A stretch of DNA of 64,000 nt, taken from DATLNF01 sp963765815. GTDB lineage: Bacteria; Actinomycetota; Actinomycetes; BP-191. The notes beneath the pieces were generated by a model that saw only the letters and a program-made list of their open reading frames with translations, did no database searches and was not told where the DNA came from. Location: assembly GCA_963765815.1 (NCBI GenBank), contig CAVXXT010000003.1, forward strand, positions 310,001-374,000. The letters run 5' to 3'. Below are positions 9,733-18,283 of this stretch, piece by piece (within the stretch, counting starts at the first letter, position 1; each line of letters begins with the position of its first letter). A program made the translations under genes and the position numbers.

Positions 9733-10551
9733 ATGCCTGATGCTCCGATCTGCAAGGTCGATGACTGCGCCAAGCGCGCGTGGTCCCAGGGCTACTGCCA
9801 GCCGCACTATCACCGCTGGAAACGGTACGGCGACCCCACGGCGGGCCGGTATGCCAGCCGCGACGGACGGGCCGCGTCCGGACCGTGCTCGGTCGACGGA
9901 TGTGACCAAGCCGCCTACCGCACCCTCCTGGCCTGCGGTGAGCACTTCTCCACGTCGACAGCCGCCGGCGCTCGGATGCCGAGCACCCGGCGCCGATGTC
10001 GTGAGCCCGGATGCGACAAGCCAGTCTTCCGACGCGATCTCTGCGCGGCGCACAGCACTGCGGAGAGGCGCAGTCGCCCGGAAACAGCCGTGACATGCCC
10101 GGTCGCAGAATGTGCGCGACCGTGCACGCGCATTCCGTTTTGCAGCCGACACTTCCGACGCGCACGCGATCTGGGCGACCCCAAGCAAGAGGTCAGACAG
10201 CAAGCGCCGCCGGGCTCTACGTGGGTGGACAAGCACGGCTACGTATACCGAACCGTCGACGGGCGAAAGATCGCCGAGCACCGGTACGTGATGGAGCAGC
10301 ACCTGGGCCGTCCACTCGCCCCGGACGAGTCCGTGCACCACCTCAACGGGATCCGGACGGACAACCGGATCGAGAACCTGGAGCTGTGGACCCGATCGCA
10401 GCCGAGCGGGCAGCGGGTGGCCGACCAGGTCGAGTGGGCGGAGCAGATCCTGCGCCGCTACGCACCGGAGCGGCTCCTCCCCCGCCCGCTGAGCCTGGTC
10501 AGCGCCCTGGAGCTCGAGCTGGCCGGGGTGCTGCACCGCCGCGCCGGCTAG
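9733..10551 (+). CDS. HNH endonuclease with N-terminal zinc-cluster repeats
   Basis: 272 residues. The N-terminal 150 residues hold four Cys/His clusters of the form C-x4-C-x(7-9)-C-x2-H, in the order CKVDDC..YCQPH, CSVDGC..CGEH, CREPGC..CAAH and CPVAEC..CSRH; the first and last are followed by GDP. The C-terminal part is an HNH_3-like nuclease: EHRYVMEQHLGRPL, VHHLNG and the N-rich IRTDNRIENLELWT block. Such proteins are usually phage-associated or homing endonucleases that bind and nick DNA. It starts just after a three-tRNA cluster, a common insertion neighbourhood, but no integrase or phage gene is nearby. Biological role unknown. Confidence 0.8.
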   Translation: MPDAPICKVDDCAKRAWSQGYCQPHYHRWKRYGDPTAGRYASRDGRAASGPCSVDGCDQAAYRTLLACGEHFSTSTAAGARMPSTRRRCREPGCDKPVFRRDLCAAHSTAERRSRPETAVTCPVAECARPCTRIPFCSRHFRRARDLGDPKQEVRQQAPPGSTWVDKHGYVYRTVDGRKIAEHRYVMEQHLGRPLAPDESVHHLNGIRTDNRIENLELWTRSQPSGQRVADQVEWAEQILRRYAPERLLPRPLSLVSALELELAGVLHRRAG

Positions 10552-10567
10552 CCGACACAATGGGCGG

Positions 10568-12256
10568 ATGACCGACGCCGACCTGCCCCCGCTGCTCGCC
10601 AAGATCCGCGAGTCGGTCATCGGCGACGACCAGGTGATGGTCACGCCGTACGGGCCCCGGCGGATCACCTACGCCGACTACACCGCCTCCGGCCGGGCGC
10701 TGTCGTTCATCGAGGACTTCATCCGCGACGAGGTGCTCCCCCGCTACGCCAACACGCACACCGAGTCCAGCGGCACCGGCCTGCAGACGACCCGGCTGCG
10801 TGAGGACGCGCGAGAGATCATCCGCACGGCGCTGCGCGGCGACGACGAGACCGTCGTGCTGTTCTGCGGCTCCGGCTCCACCGCGGCCATCGACAAGCTG
10901 ATCCGCATCCTCGGCCTGCGCATCCCGGCCGACCTCGACGACCGCTACGACCTCACGTCGCACATCCCGCCGGACGAGCGGCCGGTCGTGTTCATCGGCC
11001 CGTTCGAGCACCACTCCAACGAGCTCCCCTGGCGCGAGTCGATCGCCGACGTCGTCGTGATCCACGAGGACGCCGACGGCCATGTCGACACCGCCCACCT
11101 GCGTGAGCAGCTCGAGAAGCACGCCGACCGGACGCTGAAGATCGGCAGCTTCTCGGCCGCATCCAACGTCACGGGCATCACCACGGACACCTGGGGTGTC
11201 TCCACCCTGCTGCACGAGCACGGCGCGCTGGCGTTCTGGGACTGCGCGGCGGCGGCGCCGTACGACACGGTCGCGATGACCGACCCGGACCACCCCGAGG
11301 GCTACAAGGACGCGGTCTTCATCTCGCCGCACAAGTTCATCGGCGGGCCTGGTACGCCGGGGGTCCTCGCCGTACGCCGGTCGCTGCTCACCAACCGGGT
11401 GCCGACCGTCCCCGGCGGCGGCACGGTCTCCTACGTCAACCCGCTCGAGCACCGCTACCTCGACGACCCGGTCGCGCGCGAGGAGGGCGGCACGCCGGCC
11501 ATCGTGGAGTCGATCCGCGCCGGCCTGGTGTTCGGCCTCAAGGAGTCGATCCCCCCCGGGGTCATCGCCGAGCGCGAGGAGCACTTCGTCCGCCGGGCGA
11601 TCGAGCGCTGGTCGGCGCACCCGCGGATCGAGGTGCTCGGCAACCCGGCCGCGCGCCGGCTGTCGATCGTGTCCTTCGTCGTGCGCGCGCCGTCCGGCAA
11701 GTACCTGCACCACAACTTCGTCGTCGCGCTGCTCAACGACCTGTTCGGCGTCCAGGCCCGCGGCGGCTGCTCCTGCGCCGGCCCTTACGGCCACCAACTG
11801 CTCGGCATCGACATCGAGCGCTCGCACCAGTTCGAGTCGGAGATCTCCCGCGGCTGCGAGGGCATCAAGCCCGGCTGGGTGCGGGTCAACTTCAACTACT
11901 TCATCAGCGACGCGGTGTTCGACTACCTGCTGCGCGCCGTCGAGCTGGTCGCCGACAGCGGCGCGCGCTTCCTGGCCGACTACTGCTTCGACGAGGCGAG
12001 CGGGCGCTGGCGGCACCGGGCCGGGCCGATCGAGCCGCCGCTGCGCCTGCACGACGTCGGGTACGACGCCACGACCGGCGCCATGACCTACCCGACCGGT
12101 CACGACCGCGCGCCGGAGTCCGCGCTCGCCGGCTATCTCGTCGACGCGCAGCGGATGGCGACGGAGCGTGACGAGCCGGACGGCGTGCCGCCGGTCGGGC
12201 TCCGGCCCGACTTCGAGCTGCTGCGCTGGTTCGAGCTGCCGCAGCACTGCCTCTGA
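10568..12256 (+). CDS. PLP-dependent class V aminotransferase / cysteine desulfurase-like
   Basis: 562 residues, longer than NifS/SufS proteins (about 400), with a C-terminal extension of about 100 residues. PLP-fold features: GSGSTAAIDK phosphate-binding region near residue 101, EHHSNELPW near 148, the FWDCAA aspartate near 225, and the Schiff-base lysine in SPHKFIGG at about Lys256. A Cys-rich loop, ARGGCSCAGPYGH, sits where cysteine desulfurases carry their catalytic Cys. Substrate cannot be told from sequence; desulfurase or selenocysteine lyase-like activity is plausible. It begins 16 bases after the HNH gene, so the two may be cotranscribed. Confidence 0.82.
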   Translation: MTDADLPPLLAKIRESVIGDDQVMVTPYGPRRITYADYTASGRALSFIEDFIRDEVLPRYANTHTESSGTGLQTTRLREDAREIIRTALRGDDETVVLFCGSGSTAAIDKLIRILGLRIPADLDDRYDLTSHIPPDERPVVFIGPFEHHSNELPWRESIADVVVIHEDADGHVDTAHLREQLEKHADRTLKIGSFSAASNVTGITTDTWGVSTLLHEHGALAFWDCAAAAPYDTVAMTDPDHPEGYKDAVFISPHKFIGGPGTPGVLAVRRSLLTNRVPTVPGGGTVSYVNPLEHRYLDDPVAREEGGTPAIVESIRAGLVFGLKESIPPGVIAEREEHFVRRAIERWSAHPRIEVLGNPAARRLSIVSFVVRAPSGKYLHHNFVVALLNDLFGVQARGGCSCAGPYGHQLLGIDIERSHQFESEISRGCEGIKPGWVRVNFNYFISDAVFDYLLRAVELVADSGARFLADYCFDEASGRWRHRAGPIEPPLRLHDVGYDATTGAMTYPTGHDRAPESALAGYLVDAQRMATERDEPDGVPPVGLRPDFELLRWFELPQHCL

Positions 12257-12489
12257 CCTGGGCTTCCGGCGGAGCCGGGATGCGCATCCGTGCCGATCCT
12301 GACCTGCGTCACCCGGATGGCCCCGTCACTGTGAGTCATCTTCGCCGACATTCGGCGCGTAACGGACAGTTGCGTTCAAGCCCTGGTTTGTCCCGCCCGA
12401 TCCACTGACTACGGGCCGGGACGCAGAGCGTGGGCCCCCTCCTCCCGCCCCTCGGGGGCACCTCCGCACACGTCCCGTTGGAGTCAGTC
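12257..12489 (+). promoter_or_regulatory. Intergenic leader before the CAP-domain gene
   Basis: 233 bases with no convincing ORF. It holds a GC hairpin (GCCCCC near 12434 with GGGGGC near 12453) in front of the CAP gene start and is likely its promoter and 5' leader. I looked for a c-di-AMP (ydaO-type) riboswitch, which often precedes cell-wall hydrolase genes in actinobacteria, and did not see its conserved blocks. Confidence 0.3.
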
Positions 12490-13494
12490 ATGGCCCTGTC
12501 CCGCCGTGCCTCAGTCACCGCCTTCGCCGCCCTCGCGATCGGCGCCGGCCTCGTCGGCGCCCCCGCCGCGAGCGCCGCGACCCCCCAGCCCGCGACCCGC
12601 TGCTGGCTCAGCTGCACGACGCCGACGACCGCTCCGGCCCCTGCGCCGCTGCCGGTCACCGAGCCGGTCGCCGCCGCGACACAGGCGCCGGCTCCCACCG
12701 CGGCCCCGGTCGTGATGGTCACCAAGCCGCCGCGCCCGCAGCTGACCGGCGGTGAGGTCGCCGAGCTGCTGTCCCTCATCAACCGCCACCGCCGCTCTGT
12801 CGGCGTCGGCCCGGTCACCCTCGACCCCGCGCTGACCGAGATCGCCAAGGCGCACACCGCGACGATGATCAGGCTCAACCTGCTGCACCACAACGACTCG
12901 CTGTTCACCCGCACGATGCACCAGCAGCTCGGCATCAAGCTGTTCGCCGAGAACGTCGGCTACGGATCGGGCGTCAGCGACAACAACGACGGCTTCCTGA
13001 ACAGCCTCCACCACCGCGAGAACATGGAGGGCGCCGCCTACACCCTGGTCGGCCTCGCGGTCGGACGCAGCAGCGACGGCCGCATCTGGGTCACCGAGGA
13101 CTTCGGCACCCCGCGTGCCGGTGGCACCACCGCGGCTGCGCGCCCGGACCCGCGCCCAGCCACGGCTCCTCGAACCACCACGACGACGAGCACCCGGCGT
13201 ACGACGAGCGCGCCGCGCCGCGCCGCCGCGCCGGCCGCCCCGAAGCCGAAGGCCGCTGCCCCCCGCGTCCTGGCGGCCCCTCCCGCGATCGCCCAGCTCG
13301 CCGCCAACCCAGCGCCCGCGAGCGCTCCCGTGATCGACGACACCATTGATGAGGTCGTGACGTCAGCAGTGACCCTCGCGGCGTCGGGCCGCTCCGCGAC
13401 CGCGCCGATCGGTGCCGGTGTCGCCGTCGGACTCGTCGGGCTCGGCTTCCTGATCGTCGCCCCGCGTCGACGCAAGACCGCGGCGACGCGCTAG
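12490..13494 (+). CDS. Exported CAP-domain (SCP/PR1, YkwD-like) protein with C-terminal membrane anchor
   Basis: 334 residues. Signal peptide at 1-30 (AASA cleavage), a Pro/Ala-rich linker, then a CAP domain at about residues 95-205 with ELLSLINRHRRSVGV, AKAHTATMIRLNLLHHN, FAENVGYG and LHHRENME blocks. A long Ala/Pro/Thr-rich stretch follows. The C-terminus has one transmembrane helix (about 302-323) and an Arg/Lys tail. The helix-plus-basic-tail looks like a sorting signal, but no LPxTG is seen, so it is probably membrane-anchored. CAP proteins act at the cell surface; catalysis is not established. ATG at 12490 is chosen over an upstream frame extension because the signal peptide starts there. 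Confidence 0.82.
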   Translation: MALSRRASVTAFAALAIGAGLVGAPAASAATPQPATRCWLSCTTPTTAPAPAPLPVTEPVAAATQAPAPTAAPVVMVTKPPRPQLTGGEVAELLSLINRHRRSVGVGPVTLDPALTEIAKAHTATMIRLNLLHHNDSLFTRTMHQQLGIKLFAENVGYGSGVSDNNDGFLNSLHHRENMEGAAYTLVGLAVGRSSDGRIWVTEDFGTPRAGGTTAAARPDPRPATAPRTTTTTSTRRTTSAPRRAAAPAAPKPKAAAPRVLAAPPAIAQLAANPAPASAPVIDDTIDEVVTSAVTLAASGRSATAPIGAGVAVGLVGLGFLIVAPRRRKTAATR

Positions 13495-13507
13495 GCCAAC
13501 CGCCCTC

Positions 13508-14290
13508 TCAGGTGACGTCGCGCCGGGCGAACATCCCCGTCATGACACCGACCACGAGGACGACGTAGCCGACCAGCACGGTGAGCGCCAGGTCGCGGGT
13601 GTAGAAGAACGACCACTTGCCCGCATCCTCGACCTGCTGCGGGCCACCGATCCACACCGCGATCGCGTTGCCGATCAGGAACCGGTTGCTCCACGGGGCG
13701 AAGACCCGCAGCACGTTCTCCAGGATCGCCAGGTAGACGAAGCCGACCCCCAGCGCCGCGCCGGTGTTGCGGGTCAGGCTGGCGATGCCGAAGCTGAGCC
13801 AGCCGATCAGGACGCCCAGGCTCAGAGCGCGGGCGTCCGCGCGGAGCAGCCGGCCCCAGAAGTCGCCGTCGATCCCGTCGAACGTCCCGCCACGGCTGGT
13901 CGCCACCGCGCAAACGCCGGCGAGCGCGAGCTGCAGCAGGACCCCGACCATCACGAGGAACAGACCCAGCCCGACCACCTTGGCCACGATCACCCGGACG
14001 CGCCGCGGCTCCCACGTCAGCAGCGTCTGCACCGTGCCGGCCGCCCAGTCCGCCCCGGCGTACGTCGCCCCGGCGACAAATGCGAAGACCGTGAGCAGGC
14101 CGGCGGTGATGTCGGCCGTCTCCCGCGCCCGGATGGGGAACTGCCAGTCGGCGGTGCCCTCGATCCGCACCGCGTCGCGGGTCGCGAAGACGCCGATCAG
14201 GACGACCACACCGAGCATGAGGAGGAGGAGCAGCTTCAACGCCCGCCGCGAGACGATCCGAAGCAGCTCGACCCGCACCAGCCGGATCAC
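13508..14290 (-). CDS. ABC-2-type transporter permease
   Basis: 260-residue polytopic membrane protein with about six hydrophobic helices. The first is at residues 15-35, followed by an extracytoplasmic loop and helices ending in a charged FARRDVT tail. This is the typical layout of an ABC-2 permease working with a separate ATPase. The GTG start at 14288-14290 overlaps the stop of the upstream ATPase gene as GTGA. Together they form an exporter whose substrate is unknown. The upstream gene of the operon is pheA. Confidence 0.85.
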   Translation of the reverse strand: MIRLVRVELLRIVSRRALKLLLLLMLGVVVLIGVFATRDAVRIEGTADWQFPIRARETADITAGLLTVFAFVAGATYAGADWAAGTVQTLLTWEPRRVRVIVAKVVGLGLFLVMVGVLLQLALAGVCAVATSRGGTFDGIDGDFWGRLLRADARALSLGVLIGWLSFGIASLTRNTGAALGVGFVYLAILENVLRVFAPWSNRFLIGNAIAVWIGGPQQVEDAGKWSFFYTRDLALTVLVGYVVLVVGVMTGMFARRDVT

Positions 14291-15213
14291 GGCGTCTCCT
14301 CGGTGAGCTCCAGGAAGACCGACTCGAGGTTCGCCGACAGCGGCGTGAGCTCTCCCGCGTACAGCCGCTTCTTCACCAGCGCTCGGTTGATCGCCGCCGG
14401 GTCGTCGGCCTCGTGCACGAGCAGGTGGTCGTCGGCGACCGTGACCAGGAATCCGGCCGCGACCAGCGCGGCCTGCCCGGCGAGCAGGTCGGGTACGACG
14501 ACCCGCACGTCGCCGGTGCTCCGCGTGGTGGCGGCCATGACCTCGCGCACCGTCCCGGTCATCACCAGTCGGCCGCGAGTGACGATCGCGACGTGGTCGC
14601 ACATCTGCTCGACCTCGCCGAGCAGATGGGACGACACGAAGACGGTGACGCCTTCGCGGCCGAGCCGGCGCAGCAGCTCGCGGATCTCGCGGATGCCGGC
14701 CGGGTCGAGCCCGTTGCTCGGCTCGTCGAGGATCAGCACGCGCGGGGACTTCAGCAGCGCCGCCGCGATCCCCAGCCGCTGTCGCATGCCGAGGGAATAG
14801 CCCTTCACCCGGTCGCCGGCCCGGTCGGCGAGGCCGACCAGCTCGAGCACCTCGTCGATGCGCGCGCGACCGATGCCGTCGACACCGGCCAGCAGCTGCA
14901 GGTTGCGACGTCCGCTGAAGCTGGGGAACAGCTGCGGCGTCTCCACCAGCGCGCCGACGTCCCGGACCACCTGCGGGAGGGCCTTCGGCACATCGCTGCC
15001 GAGCAGCCGCACCCGACCCGCGTCGGCACGGGCGAGGCCGAGCAGCACGCGGATCGTCGTCGTCTTGCCCGAGCCGTTGGGACCGAGGAACCCGAAGACG
15101 CCCCCCTCGCCGACGGTGAGGTCGAGACCGTCCAGCGCGCGCTGCGGTGGTCGGCGTCGTCGCCGGTAGCTCTTCTGCGCGCCGGCGACCTCGATGACGG
15201 ACACGGTGCTCAT
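14287..15213 (-). CDS. ABC transporter ATP-binding protein
   Basis: 308 residues. Walker A GPNGSGKTT (near residue 43), Q-loop region ETPQLFP, signature YSLGMRQRL, Walker B RVLILDEPSNGLDP, and switch His in SSHLL. The C-terminal 80 residues after the ATPase core resemble the extension of ABC-2/bacitracin-resistance type exporters. ATG at 15211-15213 shares ATGA with the pheA stop; the permease follows with GTGA. So pheA, ATPase and permease should be translated from one message. Confidence 0.92.
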   Translation of the reverse strand: MSTVSVIEVAGAQKSYRRRRRPPQRALDGLDLTVGEGGVFGFLGPNGSGKTTTIRVLLGLARADAGRVRLLGSDVPKALPQVVRDVGALVETPQLFPSFSGRRNLQLLAGVDGIGRARIDEVLELVGLADRAGDRVKGYSLGMRQRLGIAAALLKSPRVLILDEPSNGLDPAGIREIRELLRRLGREGVTVFVSSHLLGEVEQMCDHVAIVTRGRLVMTGTVREVMAATTRSTGDVRVVVPDLLAGQAALVAAGFLVTVADDHLLVHEADDPAAINRALVKKRLYAGELTPLSANLESVFLELTEETP

Positions 15214-16367
15214 CTCCTCACCAGCGTGCGCGACGGATAGCTGCCCAGGAGCGTGACCGAGAGCGCGACGAGCCGGAGCTCGTCGAGCGCAGTCTGCACC
15301 GCCGGGTCGTCGACCGTGCCCTCGAAGTCGAGGAAGAACATGTACTCCCACGGCCGGCCAGGCCGTGGGCGCGACTCGAGCTTGGTCATCGACAGGTTGT
15401 GCGCGGCCAGCACCTCCAGGCAGCGCAGCAGGGCGCCGTGCTCATGGCGGGTGACGAGGATGAGAGACGTCTTCGCCGGCACCCGGGGGTCGACCGCGCG
15501 CGGCTGCGTCGCGAGGACGACGAACCGCGTGTAGTTCTCCTCCTGGTTGGCGACTCCTTGCCGCAGGACGACCAGCCCGAGTGCGGTGGCCGCCTCGGTC
15601 GAGCCGATGGCCGCGACGGTGGGGTCGGCGGCCGCCGCCACAGCTTCGAGCGCGGCCGCCGTGTCGACGTGGGAGACCGCCTCGCAGTGCAACAGCGTCG
15701 CGAGGAAGTCGGAGCACTGCTCGAGCGCCTGGGGGTGCGACAGCACCCGGGTGAGCGACTCGAGCGGTACGTCGGCCGGGCCGGCGAGGCAGTGGTCGAC
15801 CTTCCACACCTCCTCGCCGACGATGGACAGCTCCTCGGTGCGCAGGACGTCGTAGACGCCGTTGATGCTGCCGGCCGTGGTGTTCTCGATCGGCAGCACC
15901 GCCAGGTCCACATCGCCGTCGAGCAGCAGCTGCGCGGCGTCGCGGAAGGTGCGGCAGCCCACGAACTCACCGGTCGCTCCGGCCTCCTCGACGTGCTTGT
16001 GCGCCGCGAGGTAGGAGTACGCGTTCTCGGCCCCCTGGTAGGACACCCGCAGCAGGCCGCCGGCGCCCGGTGCGACCCGCGACGCCTGATGGGTCACCGA
16101 GTGGTGCAGCAGCTCCTCGAACAGCCGGCGCACCAGGTGCACCGACACGCCACGCTCGCGAGCAGCGGCGGTCGCCGCGTCGAGCACCTGTCGCTCGCGC
16201 ACCGGGTCGCGCAGCGACCCGGTCGACGACGCCTTGACGTCGGCGACCTGCCAGACCAGGTCGAGCCGGCGGGCGACGAGGTCGACCAGCTCGGCGTCCA
16301 CCTCGTCGAGGCGGGCCCGCAGGTCGGGCAGGTCAGGCAGGTCCGACTGGTCCGGCTGCTCGGGCAT
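15210..16367 (-). CDS. pheA: Prephenate dehydratase with N-terminal chorismate-mutase-like domain
   Basis: Makes phenylpyruvate from prephenate in phenylalanine synthesis. 385 residues: about residues 15-90 form an AroQ-like helical chorismate mutase region (LRARLDEVDAELVDLVARR), 105-285 the periplasmic-binding-like dehydratase domain (YQGAENAYS, VLPIENTTAG, the NYTRF motif near 278), and the C-terminus an ACT domain with ESRPRPGRPWEYMFF for phenylalanine feedback. The mutase half is assigned from pattern only. First gene of an operon with a two-gene ABC exporter, each joined by a 4-base overlap. Confidence 0.92.
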   Translation of the reverse strand: MPEQPDQSDLPDLPDLRARLDEVDAELVDLVARRLDLVWQVADVKASSTGSLRDPVRERQVLDAATAAARERGVSVHLVRRLFEELLHHSVTHQASRVAPGAGGLLRVSYQGAENAYSYLAAHKHVEEAGATGEFVGCRTFRDAAQLLLDGDVDLAVLPIENTTAGSINGVYDVLRTEELSIVGEEVWKVDHCLAGPADVPLESLTRVLSHPQALEQCSDFLATLLHCEAVSHVDTAAALEAVAAAADPTVAAIGSTEAATALGLVVLRQGVANQEENYTRFVVLATQPRAVDPRVPAKTSLILVTRHEHGALLRCLEVLAAHNLSMTKLESRPRPGRPWEYMFFLDFEGTVDDPAVQTALDELRLVALSVTLLGSYPSRTLVRR

Positions 16368-16406
16368 GCGGCGACGCTACACAGGTCGACCCGGGCCGAC
16401 CCGGAG

Positions 16407-17198
16407 TTAGGCGTCGAGACGCTCGGGCTCGAGCAGCGCCTGCTTCACGACCGCGACCAGCCGCCCCGCCTGCGCGCCGTCGACGACCCGGTGGTCAGCG
16501 GTGAACGTGAGCACCAGCTGGGGCCGCACCCGCACCTCGCCGTCGACGACGAGCGCCGCGTCAGTGACCCGGCCGACGGCCACATAGATGGGGACGCGCG
16601 CGAACGGCACCGGCGCGACCAGCGCCTCGTCCAGGCCGAACGGCCCGACGTTGCTGACGAAGGCCGAGCCGAGCGGGAAGCCGGGCTGGCCGAACGCCCG
16701 GAGTCCGAAGCCGCCGTTGACGAGGCTGGCGAGCGACAGCATCGCCCGGGAGAGGAACCACGGCACGAGTCGCGCGAGCCTCGAGGACGTCGCGAAGTCG
16801 CGGTCCTCCCCCGCGCGCAGTCGGCGCGCGCCGGCCCGCACCTCGGTCGCGATGTCGACGACCGACTTGGCGTCGGCGTGCGCCACCTTCACGGGCGCGA
16901 GATCGGCGCCGTCGATGTCGACGGCGAACCCGACGTCGTACGACGGGTAGGGCCTGACCCGGCCGAGCAGCACCCGGCCGTGCGCCTCGGGCACGGCCTG
17001 CAGCGCGAGGGCCACGGCCTTGCCGACCGCGTGGGTGACGGTGACCTTCTCACCGGACTCGGCGCGAAGCCGCTCGACGTGCGCGATCAGCGCGGTCGCG
17101 TCGACCGCGAGCCGGCCGTAGAGGCGGCCATCGCGCGACGGGCGCCAGGTCGCGACGGCGATCTTGCGTCGTGTGCTGCTACCCGGGCGGCGGTCCAC
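16407..17198 (-). CDS. Stand-alone 2-oxoacid dehydrogenase E2-type acyltransferase domain protein
   Basis: 263 residues matching only the catalytic domain of E2 acyltransferases (2-oxoacid_dh). The active-site motif DHRVVDGA occurs near residue 234, preceded by SNVGPFGLDEAL and PLGSAF-type blocks. There is no lipoyl domain or E1/E3-binding domain, and no E1 or E3 genes nearby, so it is not part of an ordinary pyruvate dehydrogenase. It may acylate a different acceptor. The His/Asp pair needed for catalysis is intact. Confidence 0.8.
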   Translation of the reverse strand: MDRRPGSSTRRKIAVATWRPSRDGRLYGRLAVDATALIAHVERLRAESGEKVTVTHAVGKAVALALQAVPEAHGRVLLGRVRPYPSYDVGFAVDIDGADLAPVKVAHADAKSVVDIATEVRAGARRLRAGEDRDFATSSRLARLVPWFLSRAMLSLASLVNGGFGLRAFGQPGFPLGSAFVSNVGPFGLDEALVAPVPFARVPIYVAVGRVTDAALVVDGEVRVRPQLVLTFTADHRVVDGAQAGRLVAVVKQALLEPERLDA

Positions 17199-17253
17199 GC
17201 CGCGCAGCCTGCCAGAGTCGCGGGACGCAGCGGCGACGGACGCAGAAGCCGTC

Positions 17254-18177
17254 TCAGGCGACCGAGGCGCGGCGGTGCCGCCGGAGCCGGCGCACCCGCG
17301 GGTCGGGAGCCGTCGGTGATGCCGCGGTGAGAGCGTCGAGGTACGCCGTCATCGCGGCGTAGCCCGCGTCGATGAGCCGCTGCGCCGAGCCGAACTCGCG
17401 CGGATCCTGGCCGGCGGTCTCGGGCACGCGCACGTGATGGACGGTCGCACCGTGTCCGTCGTACCGGCCCTCGCTGCGCCGCGCCGTCCGGCTGATGGTG
17501 AAGCTGCGCAGCAGCACGTCGAGGGCGCTGAGCCGGTGGTCCGCCGCGAGCGGTGTGTCGCTGGTGACGTCGAGCACCCACACGGTCGCGGCGCCCAGCT
17601 CGAGGGCCTTCTCGATCGGCACGCCATCGGTCACGCCGCCGTCGACGTGCCGGCTGCCGGCCAGCGCCACCGGCGGGAAGACGCCGGGCAGGCACGCGCT
17701 CGCCGTCAGGAGCGTCTCGGCGTCACCCTCGCTCCACCACGCAGCGCGGCCGGTGTGCAGGTCGGTCGTCACGACGTGCACGGGGACCACGGTGTCGCCG
17801 AGGTCGCGGACGTGGACGACCTCGCGGACCAGCCGGCGGAGCGCGTCGGGCGCGCAGAGGTGGTCGCGGCGACGGACCAGGTTGACGAGACGGCGCACCG
17901 AGCCGTTGCCGAAGATGTCGCGCGCGGTCAGTCGCTGCCACAACGCGACCAGCTCGACCGCCCGCTCGGGTGAGGGGTCGCTCGCCATGAAGGCGCCGTT
18001 GAGCGCGCCGGCGGAGCAGCCGACGAAGAGGTCGGGCCGGACGCCGGAGCCGATGAGCGCGCTGAGCATGCCGGCCTGAGCGGCGCCGGCGCTGCCGCCG
18101 CCGGACAGCACGATGGCGACCGGACGCGGCTCAGCAGCAGCGCGGCCGCGCGGGGCGCGGAAGGGCAGCAGGCTCAT
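17254..18177 (-). CDS. Patatin-like phospholipase
   Basis: 307 residues. Ser-Asp dyad lipase: oxyanion loop SGGGSAGAAQAG near residue 26, nucleophile in GCSAG (about Ser55), and catalytic Asp in DGGV near 187. Predicted to hydrolyse acyl ester bonds of phospholipids; no signal peptide, so intracellular or membrane-associated. ATG at 18175-18177 is chosen over a longer frame because AAGGGAG lies 8 bases upstream. The 106-base gap between it and the helicase gene upstream on the same strand suggests its own promoter. Confidence 0.9.
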   Translation of the reverse strand: MSLLPFRAPRGRAAAEPRPVAIVLSGGGSAGAAQAGMLSALIGSGVRPDLFVGCSAGALNGAFMASDPSPERAVELVALWQRLTARDIFGNGSVRRLVNLVRRRDHLCAPDALRRLVREVVHVRDLGDTVVPVHVVTTDLHTGRAAWWSEGDAETLLTASACLPGVFPPVALAGSRHVDGGVTDGVPIEKALELGAATVWVLDVTSDTPLAADHRLSALDVLLRSFTISRTARRSEGRYDGHGATVHHVRVPETAGQDPREFGSAQRLIDAGYAAMTAYLDALTAASPTAPDPRVRRLRRHRRASVA

Positions 18178-18283
18178 CGCTGGCTCCCTTCCGACCTCGC
18201 CGACGAGGTCCGTCCTCACCTCATCGGCGCAAGGACCCCGTAGCCCAATAGTCAGACGGGGCTATGCCCGAACTATCCCGGTT

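Noticed and set aside
9329..10551. Integrative element at the tRNA cluster
   Set aside because: No integrase, no repeated tRNA 3' end and no phage or conjugation genes; just one HNH gene.
12330..12489. c-di-AMP riboswitch before the CAP-domain gene
   Set aside because: The conserved blocks of the ydaO class could not be found; only a simple GC hairpin is present.
13420..13494. LPxTG sortase anchor on the CAP-domain protein
   Set aside because: Helix and basic tail are present, but no LPxTG-like motif precedes the helix.
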